Part shown: positions 44,574 to 57,700 of the stretch, one piece after another
How positions within the stretch are numbered: position 1 is the first letter of the stretch
Layout: each line of letters starts with the position of its first letter
NCBI RefSeq assembly: GCF_000272045.2
Contig: NZ_AJYZ02000019.1
Location: 704,093-768,092 of the forward strand
From: Vibrio crassostreae 9ZC13
GTDB lineage: Bacteria; Pseudomonadota; Gammaproteobacteria; Enterobacterales; Vibrionaceae
Length of the DNA stretch: 64,000 nucleotides
Direction of reading: 5' to 3'
Made by a program: the position numbers and the translations under genes
Notes under the pieces: model-generated
Databases searched by the model: none
What the model saw: the letters and a program-made list of their open reading frames with translations, nothing else
What the model was told of the DNA's origin: nothing

Positions 44574-44927
44574 TTACCTTAAAGAAGTGACTCGCTCACT
44601 GCGCAAAATGAGATAATTGATATAAGTGGTTTCAAGACAATCTTGTTCCCACACTGATAAAATCCGTTTAGCCGCAAAATAATAATCTTTGTTTCTCAAC
44701 AACATCCCAACGGTGCGGCTAAGCTTTTCAAATCGAACGTGATCGCTCGCAGAGATGTAGTCATCGTCACTTTCAATAATGGGCGCTAAACCATCAGCAA
44801 ACCAATTATTCAATATTTCTCGCATCTCTAATTCAGACTCAGGCACATCCACACTCGACAACTCTCGATGTTGAGGCGGTGGCACTATGTACTTCGACGC
44901 TTGCGGTGAACTGACATAACGATACAT
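44574..44927 (-). CDS. Hypothetical protein downstream of the giant gene
   Basis: Protein of 117 residues that I do not recognise. It is soluble and probably helical in its second half (FEKLSRTVGMLLRNKDYYFA and ILSVWEQDCLETTYINYLIL), after a proline-containing, likely disordered N-terminus (SKYIVPPPQHRELSSV). A full AGGAGG-like site is just upstream of its ATG. It is transcribed in the same direction as the giant gene, 206 bp after its stop and behind a terminator, so it is probably a separate unit. It converges with the sigma factor gene. Confidence 0.6.
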   Translation of the reverse strand: MYRYVSSPQASKYIVPPPQHRELSSVDVPESELEMREILNNWFADGLAPIIESDDDYISASDHVRFEKLSRTVGMLLRNKDYYFAAKRILSVWEQDCLETTYINYLILRSERVTSLR

Positions 44928-45020
44928 GTCGTCCCTCCTGTCTAACGGACCCTTCTAATAATTAAGGACATATTTACCTGTTCTCAAGTTTATTTAGCGA
45001 AACAAAAAAATAAATAAAAA

Positions 45021-45052
45021 AAAGCCATGTATCAATAACTCTACATGGCTTT
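45021..45052 (-). terminator. Terminator of the giant gene
   Basis: On the minus strand AAAGCCATGTA and TACATGGCTTT form a perfect 11-bp stem with a 10-nt loop, followed by eight T residues. A second small stem (AGGGCA...TGCCCT, about 45057-45079) lies just before it. Confidence 0.9.
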
Positions 45053-45133
45053 AATGAGGGCAACTTTACGCTGCCCTATCTACTTGTCGGTTTAGACTAA
45101 ATGTCGGTTCAGACTAAAACTAAGCCCTCTCGA

Positions 45134-45750
45134 TTAAATCGAGCTTTGGTCGAAGTCGTTGCCTTGATCGGTTCCAGTTTGAGAATCTGAATCGAAACTT
45201 CCAGAGTCGTCCGTGAAGTCAACACCTTGATCTTGACCACCTGAACTTGTCCAGTCGCTGCCTCCAGATTCCATACCCGCCATGTCTGGTTGCTGCTCTT
45301 GAGTAGAACCTTGCATGGTGTATTGATCATCGACCTCAACCTCAACAGAACCGCTAGCACCGTCTATTGAACTACCCAATTCGTCGTAACCTTGGAATTG
45401 GATCTCGCTAGTACCTTCATAACCTTCTGGAAGTTCAACGGATACAGGCTGCTCTAGGTTGCCACTGATTGTGAAGCTACCATCACCGTTATCCAGTGCG
45501 TTGTTCACAGTAGCGCCCTCAGGTAAGCCAGACATATCAGCGTAATCAACCGATTCGTTACCACTCACCTCATCTGGAATCGAGATAGAGATAGTATCGC
45601 CCGGCGCCGCAGTTACATCTGCTGCGCTGTCTTCAGTTTCAGCATCTTGAGCTTGGTCATCAGCTTGTTGAGCCACTTCCACTTGTTGCTCTTCTGTTGC
45701 TTGAGCAGCTTGGACTTGTGGTTCATCACTTTGTACTGAATCATCTTCAA
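45134..45750 (-). other. C-terminal tail of the giant protein
   Basis: Codes for a Gln/Ala/Glu-rich spacer (QAAQATEEQQVEVAQQADDQ), then one beta domain (ISIPDEVSGNESVDYADMSG to GSVEVEVDDQ). A low-complexity Gly/Ser/Asp/Gln end with repeated D-x-SGSFD-like pieces follows, ending DFDQSSI. No GGxGxD repeats and no transmembrane or sortase segment are visible, so how it is exported or anchored is unclear. Confidence 0.7.
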
Positions 45751-48700
45751 CTTGGATGCTTAAGCTGTGACTTGATACTTCACCGCCGTCGTTAACTTCA
45801 ACATTCATCGCTAAATTGCCATCGAAGTCTTCGTTCGGCCAGTAAGTCCACTCACCTTCACCAGATTGAGCAAAGAAGCCAGCATCGTTCGCGTCTGCAA
45901 CATCAACAACTTGTGCAGAATCACTGACGCCTAACTCATCCACCAGCTGTGCATCCGTGATAGTTAGTGAACCATCATCAGCTAAGGTATAACCTTCGCT
46001 CGCCGCTGCTTCATCGCCACTTTGGATATCCACATTGAAGAAGCTTTCGATGCGATTTTCGCCATCGGTCGCTATAAACCCAACTTGAACATCGCCGGTG
46101 TAGTCTTCAGCAGGAGTGAATTGATAGTTACCTTGGTTATCGCTCTCAATTACGCCCTGACCTTCCATCAAGCTTACTGACTCAATGCTCAAGCTGTCGC
46201 CTTCTGCATCGCTCAGATTCGCTAACATGTCTTCATCAGTGAACGACAAGGTGGCATCCGCTGCGATTTCCGTCGTTGTGATGCTGTTAACTTCTGGTGC
46301 TGCATTCCCTTGCGAGTCACCTTCTTTCACGACTACGCCAGTTTGCTCATCATGAAGCACGCCATCTTTATCAACTACGTACGCAATGTCTGCTTCGCCC
46401 GTGAAGCCTGGTGCTGGTGTGAACGTCCAAGTGCCATCGCCATTATCGACAATCTCACCTTGGCTGCGGTCGGCAAGATGAACCAGTTTCACTTCATCAT
46501 CGCTGTCTGCATCCACATTCTCAGCCAAACCAATTAGGTCGTCCGCCGTTAGGATGATGGAATCACCCGCCACAGTTTCGAAATCACCTGAATCGATACC
46601 ATCATCAAACGCTTCCGGCTCATCTCCGTAATCAACCGTTGTTGCGCTTACGGTTACGAAGAACTCACCATGGAAGTCTTCAGGCGGCGTCATTTGAATG
46701 TTTGAGATATCCCAGTCGAACAGGTCGATGTATTGACCCGGCTCGGTGATCATCACGGTATTCACACCATCTGTTACCTCGAATCCAACAGGGAAACCTG
46801 TCATCACCAAGTTACTTAGTGTTTCTGAATCATCGACTAGGCCAACGTTCAGTCCCAAGTGACCCGTTTCATCTTCGCCGAAGACTAATGGACCGTCATG
46901 GTCAGTTGAAATAACCGCGCCATCTGCGACAGGACGTACGTACACAGGAACATCGAGAACCGTTTCGAACTCACCGTCACTCACGACAACTTGTAGGTCA
47001 GAAACACCCGCAAAGTCGCCTGTTGGTGTGAATGTCCAAGTACCATCACCGTTGTCTGTAACTTCTCCGCCATCTTCACCGTCTGCGGTGATAATGCGAG
47101 AAACAACAAGGTCTGCGGTATCAATGTCACCGAACAAGTTCATCAAGTCGCCAGCATCGAAGGTGAACGCGCCATCTTCGTCTGTGGTCATCATTGCGTT
47201 GCCGACATTGAATGGTGCGTCGTTAACCGGAATGACATCCACATTCAGCGAGCCATCAACCACTTCTTCACCGTCAGTAGCTTGATAACCGAGTTCTACT
47301 AAGCCATTAAAGTCTTGAGTAGTCACTAAGTGATACATGCCGTCTGGTTGCTGAGTTAAGGTCGCATTCGCTGGTGCTCGTACTGTGATGCTCTCAATGC
47401 TGATCTCGTCGCCATCAAGGTCTGTCACTTGACCCGCGATGTAAGCAGGGTCAATCACCATGACCACATCTTCTTCGCCTTGCATCTCAATGGTTGGCGC
47501 TTCAGGTGCATCATTCACTGGCGTAACATCGATGTTGCCGTCGACTGAAATTGTCTCTTGGCCATCGCTAACGTTAAACGTCATTGGCACATCGCCATTG
47601 AAGTTTTCGTTTGGTGTAAATGACCAAGTACCATCTTCGTTATCTAGCAACTCACCCAAGCTAGGGTCGATTTGTAGACCAGAAGCCGACAGCTCGTCTG
47701 CGGTGTTATCGATGTCGGTAGCTTGAGCTAACAACATGTCTTGTGTGATAAGAATGGTGCTGTCTTCGGCTGTGGTTAGTTTCACATCCTCAGATTCAGG
47801 TCCATCGTTCACATCCAGAACTTCGATACCTGCCGTTGTTGTTGCCGTTGCACCGTCATCATCGGTCACGACCACATCTAGGCTGATATCACCATTAAAG
47901 TTCTCGTTTGGCGTGAAGGTCACAGACCCATTATCGTTTTGAACCAAGGTGCCGTCAGAGCCTGAGTAAGTCACGCTTTCAAGCGACACTTCGCCATCAA
48001 CGTCAGAGCTATTAGCAATTAACTGCTCAGGGCTGATTGTGATGGTGCCATCTTCGTTCATTTGGTAAGACGTAGAACCCGCTACTGGCGCATCGTTAAC
48101 ATCCGTTACCGTCACACCAATATTCGCATCGACTGTCTCAGTGCCATCAGTCACTGTGAAGCCAAGGTTTACATCGCCATTGAAGTTCTCGTTCGGAGCA
48201 AAGCTATAAGTGCCGTCACCGTTGTCAGTGAACACACCCTCTGCACCCGTGTAAGACACATCCGTGATAGACAAGTCATCGCCGTCAATGTCTGCAGCGC
48301 CTGCTAGTAGGTCTGCATCCGTGAAGATTAGCGTTCCATCTTCCTCAACGGTAAAGTTTTGGTCTTCTGCTGTTGGTAGGTCATTGACTGGGTTAACCGT
48401 TAGGTCGACGCCAGCTTGAACAGTTTCAAGGCCATCTGAAACATCGAAGCTCAAATCAATGTCACCGTTGAAATCAGCATCCGGAGTGATAGTAAATGAA
48501 CCATCTTCGTTCGCTGTTACGGTCGCATTGTCACCTGCAGATAGGTTGCTTGCGGTTAGTGCATCACCATCAACATCGGATGCGTTAGCCAGCAACTGCT
48601 CTTGAGATAGCGTAATTGAACCGTCTTCATCAACCGAGTAAGCCACGTTTCCGGCCACTGGTGCGTCGTTAACTGCAATAACTTCAATACCAGCGGTAGT

Positions 48701-51700
48701 CTGAGCCGTTGCACCGTCGTCATCAATAACCGTCACATCAAGGTTGATGTCGCCGTTAAAGTTTTCGTTTGGTGCGAACGTTACCGACCCATCTTCATTT
48801 TGAACCAAGATACCGTCTGCACCTGAGTAGCTCACGCTATCAAGCGACACTTCACCGTCCACATCGGAGCTATTAGCAATCAACTGCTCAGGGCTCAATG
48901 TGATGGTGCCATCTTCGTTCATTTGGTAAGACGTTGCGCCTGCCACTGGTGCATCGTTAACGTCTGTTACCGTTACGTCGATGTTAGCATCGACCGTCTC
49001 TGTACCGTCAGATACTGAGAAGTCTAGGCTTACGTCACCGTTGAAGTTCTCGTTCGGTGCAAAGGTGTAGGTTCCATCGCCATTGTCGGTAAACACACCC
49101 TCTGCGCCAGTGTAAGACACGTCGGCAACTGAAAGCTCATCACCATCAATATCAGAAGCACCTGCTAGCAGTTGCTCGTCCGTAAAGGTAAGCGAACCGT
49201 CTTCTTCAATGGTGTAAGCGACATCTTCTACAACTGCGATGTCATTCACTGGATTCACAGTAAGGTCAGCCGTTGCAACAACCGTTTCAGTACCATCAGA
49301 AAGGTCGAAGCTTAGGTCAATATCGCCATTAAAGTCAGCATCTGGGGTAATGGTAAATGAACCATCATCGTTTGCCGTAACGGTCGCGTTATCACCGGCG
49401 GTTAGGTTGGCAGCGGTAAGATCATCGCCGTCCACATCCGATGCTTGAGCAAGCAGCTGCTCTTGGCTTAGTGTGATTGAACCATCTTCATCCACTGAGT
49501 AAGCCAAGTCACCTGACACTGGCGCGTCGTTAACCGCGATAACTTCAATACCCGCAGTGGTTTCAGCCGTTGCACCCTCTTCATCAGCAACGGTGACATC
49601 TAGGCTGACATTGCCGTTGAAGTTTTCATTTGGTGCGAAGCTGTAAGTACCATCACCATTGTCAGTAAAGATACCGTCTGCGCCTGAGTAGGAAACGTCG
49701 CTAACGGATACATCACCTTCAATGTCTGAGCTGTTCGCAAGAAGCTGTGCTTCAGAGATGGTAATCACGTTATCTTCGTCAACGCTGTAGGTCGTTGAAC
49801 CTGCAACTGGCAAGTCATTAACGGCAATGACGTCGATACCTGCGGTTGTTTCAGCGGTTGCGCCATCTTCATCCATAACAGAGACATCAAGACTGATGTC
49901 ACCGTTAAAGTTTTCGTTTGGAGCAAAGGTGTAAGTACCATCACCATTATCAGTGAATACACCATCAGTGCCGCTGTAGCTTACATCGCTGACAAACACT
50001 TCCCCTTCAACATCCGAGCTATTCGCTAGAAGTTGTGCATCGCTTAGGGTGATACTGCCGTCTTCTTCAACACTGTAAGTCGTAGAACCCGCTACCGGTA
50101 CGTCGTTGATTGGAACCACTTGAACATCAATATTCGCCGATACAACATCTGTACCATCACTCACATCGTAAGTTAGGTCGACATTACCATTGAAGTTCTC
50201 GTTTGGAGCAAAGGTATAAGTACCGTCGCCGTTATCCGTGAACACACCGTCTGTACCTTCGTAGTTAACCGACTCGACAGAAAGGTCATCGCCATCAATA
50301 TCCGTTGCACCAGCCAATAGCTGTTCATCGGTAAAGGTCAGCGAACCATCTTCATTAATGGTGTAGTCGTGGTCGTAAATTACAGAAAGGTCGTTAACTG
50401 CTGTTACGGTCACGTCTAGTTCCGCTGGAGTAACCCCACCGTTGCCATCGTCTACGTTGTAGCTAATCGAGAATTCACCATTGAAGTTCTCTTCCGGTGT
50501 AATGGTGTAAGTACCATCACCATTGTCAGTGATAAGAGCGTTCTCAATGGAAACATCTCCAACACTTGGTTCGTTACCACCCGTTTCACCAGAATCATCA
50601 CCTTCCTCGCCGGTTAGCAATTCAGAGATATCAATGCCGTTTTCATTCGCGAGCGCTTCTTCTGCCGTTGGTAAATCAAACGCATTCTCGCTGCCTACAT
50701 CTTGGCTTGGAACAATAACGCCGTTCACGATATCAAATACATGCCAGTGGTCACCCGATGGGCTTTCAGATAAATCAGGGCTAAAGGTTTCAACCAATGT
50801 ATCGCCAACAAATACCTGAACCTGTACATCTTCAACACCATCTACATCCCAACTTCTGCTGGTGTAGTTGTGTACTGAATAGTGCATGTCAGCATCTTGA
50901 TAATTTGGAATAGTGATGGTTTCAGGACCACCGCCATTCGTGTCATCTACATCTTGCTGAACGACATTACCTTCACCCAAATCATGGCTCATGTCGCGAT
51001 AGTAAATATGGTCTAGCTCACTGCCATTCTCTGTATCGTAGAGCCATAGGTGGTTGTCCATATCACGTGGACTGTCACCCCATGTGACCACGATACGCAT
51101 ATCTGTTTCTTCAAGGACTTCAGATATTGCAGTCACGCCACCATTGGTATCTTCGCCTGCTGGAACTAGGAAGCTGTTAGTAATTGAGCCTTCTTGTTCA
51201 ATCGTAACGGTACCTTGGTCAACAACTGGACCGCTCACAGAGTAGTTACCAGATTGATCGGTCACCGCTGTGTAAGAATGACCTGCGTTGTCGGTTAGCG
51301 TAACATCCGCACCTGCGATTGGATTGCCAGTTTCAGCATCCAACACTGTACCGGTTACGGTTGTTTCATCGCCCTGCTCTCCGATAATTGCGGTCATGTC
51401 ATCGTCTTCGATGTCAGTCGCGAATTGTAGGAGCTCTTCTTGAGTAATGGTGTATGAACCGTCTTCTTCAATGGTTATCGCCACATCAGCAGAAACAATT
51501 GGCGCGTCGTTAACTGGGTCAACGGTTAAGCCTAAGTTAGCGGCAATTGGTGTGTCGCCATCGCTGATGCTGTAGGCAACATCGATGTAGCCATTGAAGT
51601 TTTCGCTTGGAGTGATTGAGAACGTGCCATCGCCATTGTCGACAATCGTTGCATCGTCGCCCACTAAGGTTAAGTCGGAAGCGACAAGGTCATCGCCCTC

Positions 51701-54700
51701 AATATCAGCGGCATTCGCAAGTAACTGCTCCTGCGTGATAGTGATGACATTATCTTCATCAACGTTCGCATAAACATCAGATGTCGTTGGCAAGTCGTTG
51801 ACTGGGTTTACCGTCAGATCGGCGTTCGCCACAATCGACTCGGTGCCGTCCGAAATATCAAAGCTTAGGTCGATATCGCCATTGAAGTTCGCATCTGGCG
51901 TTACCGTAAAGGTGCCATCGCCATTATCAACAACGGTTGCATTATCGCCTGCGCTTAAGTTGCTTGCGGTCAGATCATCGCCATCCACATCAGATGCTTG
52001 AGACAGCAACTGCTCTTGAGTCAGAGTAATCGAACCATCTTCATCAATGCTGTATGCCAAGTCACCCGATACTGGTGGATCATTAATTGGAAGAACATCA
52101 ATACTTGCGCTGGTGGCTACTGTCGCACCGTCTTCATCTGTCACCACTACATCGAGGCTAACATCGCCATCGAAGTTTGCGTTCGGTGCAAAGCTGAATG
52201 TGCCGTTGCCGTTGTCAGTAAAGATACCGTCAGCGCCTGTGTAAGTAACACTATCAATCGCCACTTCACCTTCAATATCAGAAGAGTTCGCCAACAGTTG
52301 CTCTGCACTGATGGTGATAACTTCATCTTCGTTGACTGAGTAGCTGGTTGAGCCTGCGATTGGCGGATCGTTCACCTCAAGTACGGTGATTCCCGCGGTG
52401 GTCGCTTCTGTTGCCCCTTCTTCATCGGTAACAACAACCGCTAAGCTCACATCACCATTGAAGTTCTCGTTTGGCGAGAAGGTGTAAGTGCCGTCACCGT
52501 TGTCTTCGAACACACCATCACTGCCAGTGTAAGTCACGCTATCAATCGCAACCTCACCTTCAATATCTGAAGAGTTGGCTAATAGCTGTTCGTTACTGAT
52601 CGTGATTGAGTTGTCTTCATGCACAGTGTAAGACGTGCTACCCGCCACTGGTGGATCGTTCTCAGGCGTCACGCTCACATCAATGTTGGCTTGAACCGTA
52701 TCCGTGCCATCTGACACATCAAAGCTGAAGTTCACATCACCATTGAAGTTCTCGTTTGGCGCAAAGCTGTAGCTTCCGTCACCATTGTCGGTAAGCACAC
52801 CATCAGCACCAGTGTATGTCACACCTTCGACTGTTAGGTCATCACCTTCAACATCCGTCGCACCCGTTAACAGGTCAGCGTCAGTGAAGTTAAGAACCCC
52901 ATCTTCACCAATAGTGAATGCTTGGTCTTGTGGCTCTGGCGCATCATTGACAGGTGTTACCGTCAAGTCTAGGCCAGCCGCGACCATGTCTTCTCCATCG
53001 GTTACATCGTAACTAAATTCGATATTACCGTTGAAGTTTTCACTCGGTGTAATGGTGAAGCTGCCATCGTCGTTCATTTGAACGGTCGCATTTTCATCAT
53101 TGGTAGTTAGGTTGATTGCTGATAAATCATCACCATCAATGTCAACAGCGTGCTCTAGCAACTGCTCTTGAGTTAGCGTGATGCTGTTATCTTCGGCTGT
53201 AACGGCACTAATATCACCGTCAACTTCTGGAGCATCGTTCGCAGGTGAGATGTGAATCGTCACGTCTTGCGTAGCTGTTGCGGTTGTACCGGTATCAACA
53301 TCTGTTGATGTTGCATTCACAGTTAGAACCACATCACCATTGAAGTCACCTGAAGGGATAAACTCTAGCCCTTCTAGCTCGCCTGGTTGCAATGACCAAG
53401 TGCCATCACCGTTATCGGTACCTGCAGAAAGCGAGCTGCCTTCTGGCACGTCTTCAATCAAGATAGCAAGGTTTTCTGAGCCATCGGTATCTGTTAGAGC
53501 TGCATCAATATCAAGTGGTACAGGTGTGTCTTCAGTACCAATGATTTGGTAATCCGCGTCAGACACTGTGATTTCGATGTTGTCGATACCAAACGCCTCG
53601 TCATCGACGCTTTGATTCAGGGTTGAACCGAAGCCAAGTTCAAGTTGGCCGTCTTCTACTGGCACCGTTAGGTTGATTTGATGTGCTTGGTCGTTCCAAC
53701 CACTAAAGCCTTCACCTTGCGACACGCCGTGAACAACTTCACCCACTTCATTGCCCGCTGAATCGTACAACGTTGTAGTGCCATCTTGAGTTTGGAACGC
53801 CGAGTTATCTAACGAAGTAAGCTCTTCGCCGCCGACAAAGATTTGGAATGACTCACCATCCCAAGAATCAATTTCGTAGAAACTGAACGAGATATTAACT
53901 TCGCTCACATCACTTGGAATGTCGTAAGTTTTGCTGACAGCTTCATCGCCACCAGTGCCACCAATACGACCTAGCATGTCACCTGATTCGAAGCCTTGTG
54001 AGCTTTCAGTACCGGTATTCCAGCCGTTTGAGCCAGACTCGAAGTTGTCTGAAGCAATCACTAGGTCAGAAGCAATCGACAGCTCTGGCATATCAACCAC
54101 AGATTGAACATCAATCGTCGCTTCTGCTGGTACTGTCGCTGTACCGTCATTCACGTCGAACGTCACGTTCACATTGCCGTCGAAGTTTTCATTCGGTGCG
54201 AATGTGTAAGTACCGTCGCCGTTATCAACCAAAGTACCGCTATCTGAAGCCACATTTTCAACCGATAGGTTATCGCCATCAATGTCGCCCGCATTTTGCA
54301 GCAGTTGCTCTTCTGTAAAGGTAAAGCTGGTGTCTTCTTGAGTCACAAACTGTGGCTCACCGACTGTTGGCAAGTCATTGACAGGGTTAACGGTAAGATC
54401 AGCCGTTGCTTGAAGCGTCGCATCACCATCGGTAATGTCGAAGTTCAAATCAATGTCGCCATTGAAGTTCGCATCTGGTGTGATAGTAAAGCTACCGTCA
54501 TCGTTTGCTGTAACTGTCGCATCACCACCAACGGTCAGGTTAGCCGCTGTTAAGTCATCGCCGTCAACATCACTCGCTTGAGCAAGTAATTGCTCTTGGC
54601 TCAAGGTAATTGAACCATCTTCGTCCACGCTGTACGCCAAGTCGCCCGATACCGGAGCATCGTTCACAGGCAGAACGTCAATGCTTGCGTTGGTCGCTAC

Positions 54701-57700
54701 AGTTGCACCATCTTCATCAGTAACGACAACATCCAGGCTTACATCACCATCGAAGTTCGCGTTTGGTGCGAAGCTAAATGTTCCGTCACCATTGTCGGTA
54801 AAGATACCGTCTGAACCTGTGTAGTTAACGCTATCAATCGCCACTTCACCTTCGATATCAGAAGCGTTTGCCAACAGTTGCTCTGAACTGATGGTGATAA
54901 CTTCGTCCTCGTTGACTGAGTAGCTGGTTGAGCCTGCGATTGGTGGATCGTTCACCTCAAGTACAGTAATACCCGCGGTGGTCGCTTCAGTTGCGCCCTC
55001 TTCATCGGTAACGACAACATCAAGGCTAACTTCGCCGTTGAAGTTTTCGTTTGGTGAGAAGGTGTAAGTACCGTCACCGTTGTCTTCAAAGACACCATCA
55101 GCGCCAGTGTAAGTCACGCTGTCAACGGCCACATCACCTTCAATGTCCGAAGAGTTAGCAAGTAACTGTTCGTCGCTGATGGTAATTGAGTTGTCTTCAT
55201 GAACGGTGTAAGACGTGCTACCTGCAACCGGTGGATCATTCTCTGGTGTCACGCTGACATCAATGTTGGCTTGAACCGTATCCGTGCCATCTGACACATC
55301 AAAACTGAAGTTCACATCACCATTGAAGTTCTCGTTTGGCGCAAAGCTGTAGCTTCCGTCGCCATTATCAGTAAGAACACCGTCCGCACCTGTGTAAGTA
55401 ACGCCTTCAACCGATAGGTCATCCCCATCAATGTCGGTCGCCCCTGTCAGCAAGTCTTCGTCAGTGAAGTTCAAGACGCCATCTTCGCCAATGCTGAACG
55501 TTTGGTCTTGTGGTTGTGGAAGGTCATTAACTGGATTGACGGTTAGGTCAGCCGTCGCAACAAGCGTATCTGTACCGTCGCTAATGTCGAACGTTAGGTC
55601 AATGTCACCATTGAAGTTCGCATCTGGCGTAATGGTAAAGCTGCCGTCATCGTTAGCAACAACCGTCGCGTCTCCATCAACAATCAAGTTAGAAGCAGTA
55701 AGGTCGTCTCCGTCTACATCGCTTGCTTGAGAAAGAAGCTGCTCTTGGCTCAAGGTAATCGAACCGTCTTCCTCAACACTGTATGCCAGGTCGCCTGATA
55801 CTGGCACGTCGTTGATTGGTAATACATCAACCGTAATAAACGTATCAACTTGAGCGCCGTCTTCATCTTGAATGGTCACATCCAACTGCACTTGGCCGTT
55901 GAAGTTTTCATTCGGAGCGAAGCTACATGTACCGTCACCATTGATAGAGAAGATACCGTCTGGGCCATCGTAGTTGATCTCAACAAGCTCAACATCACCT
56001 TCAATATCAGAAGCGTTCAACAGAACTTGAGACTCATTGAAAGTCAGTACTGAATCTTCATCGATGGTGTATGACGTTGGGCCAGCAACTGGCGGATCGT
56101 TCACCTCAAGGACTGTAATACCCGCCGTTGTTGCTTCAGTCGCGCCATCTTCATCCGTCACGACAACATCTAGGCTAACTTCGCCATTGAAGTTCTCGTT
56201 TGGAGAGAAGGTATATGTGCCGTCACCGTTGATTTCCAGAACACCGTCGCTACCACTGTAAGTCACGTTATCAATTGCGACTTCGCCTTCGATATCCGAA
56301 GAGTTCGCTAGCAATTGTTCGTTACTGATCGTAATAGAGTTGTCTTCATGAACCGTGTAAGACGTGCTACCCGCAACCGGAGGATCATTCTCTGGCGTCA
56401 CGCTCACATCAATGTTAGCGGTTACCGTATCGGTTCCATCTGATACATTGAACGAGAAGTTCACATCGCCATTGAAGTTTTCATTCGGCGCGAAACTGTA
56501 GGTGCCATCGCCATTATCGGTTAGGACACCATCTGCGCCAGTGTAAGTTACACCTTCAACACTTAGGTCGTCCCCTTCAATGTCCGTTGCACCTGTTAAT
56601 AGGTCTTGGTCATTGAACGTTAACACGCCATCTTCGCCGACTGTGAATGCGTGGTCTTGTGCTTCTGGACCGTCATTTACTGGTGAAACTGTTAACTCAA
56701 GGTTGGTAGAGACAACATCGTCACCATCAGACACATCAAACGTAAAGCTCACATCGCCATTGAAATCAGCATCTGGCGTTAATGTGTACGTACCATCACC
56801 GTTATCGGTAATCGTAACGCTCTCATCATCGGTTGCTAAATTCAGAGCCGTCAACTGATCGCCATCTAAATCACGCGCATTAGCCAATAAGTCTTCTTGC
56901 GTAATGATGATTGAACCATCTTCTTCAACCGTTGCAGAAACCGGAAGTGCTTCAGGTGCGTGCTCAATGTGCGCGCCTGTCGCGTTAATGTAGATGGTTT
57001 GAGATACCGTTTCAGAATCATCATTCGATAACTCTGTCGCAGTTGCGGTTACATGAACTTCAAGCTGCTCATTGAAGTCTTCTGGTAACTGGATTTGTAA
57101 CGCATTTTCGATAGCCGTTGTTGGTAAGTTCACCGTACCATCAGGGCCAACCGTTACTTCACCGCTGTAGATTTGGCTGTTCACTTCACCGACATCGATT
57201 GTGAAGTTGAAGTCAGAATAGTCAGCATCTCCGCCGCCATACAAATCTTCAAATCCGTAAACCAGCTCGCCGTCTTCATTAACCGTAGTACGAGTATGTT
57301 CGATACCATCTTGGTTTAGCTGAGAGCTTGAACCACCATGGAAGATCGCGTCACCATTTTGGCCTTGAATCACTGTCTCGGTTCCATCAGCAGCCACAAA
57401 GACAAGTTGAGGATCAACCGTATCCATGTTCGCAGGCGAACCATCCTCAGCACGGAACTCGTACTGACCGTCTTGCATCGCATCAAAGTCGTTGTGCTGA
57501 TGTCCGTTTGGAATTAAGAACAGGTTAAAGCTCTCACCTTCCTCGACTTGGAAGCTGAATTGATCTTGCCCTGGAACAAGGTCGCCGCCACCACCAACTT
57601 GTGATGCGTTTTCGTAAACAACTTCAACACCTGTGATGTTGCCGTCTTCGTCTACTTTGTAGTAACCCGCAGCGTTTTGGTAGCCAGCCGTCTCACCTTC

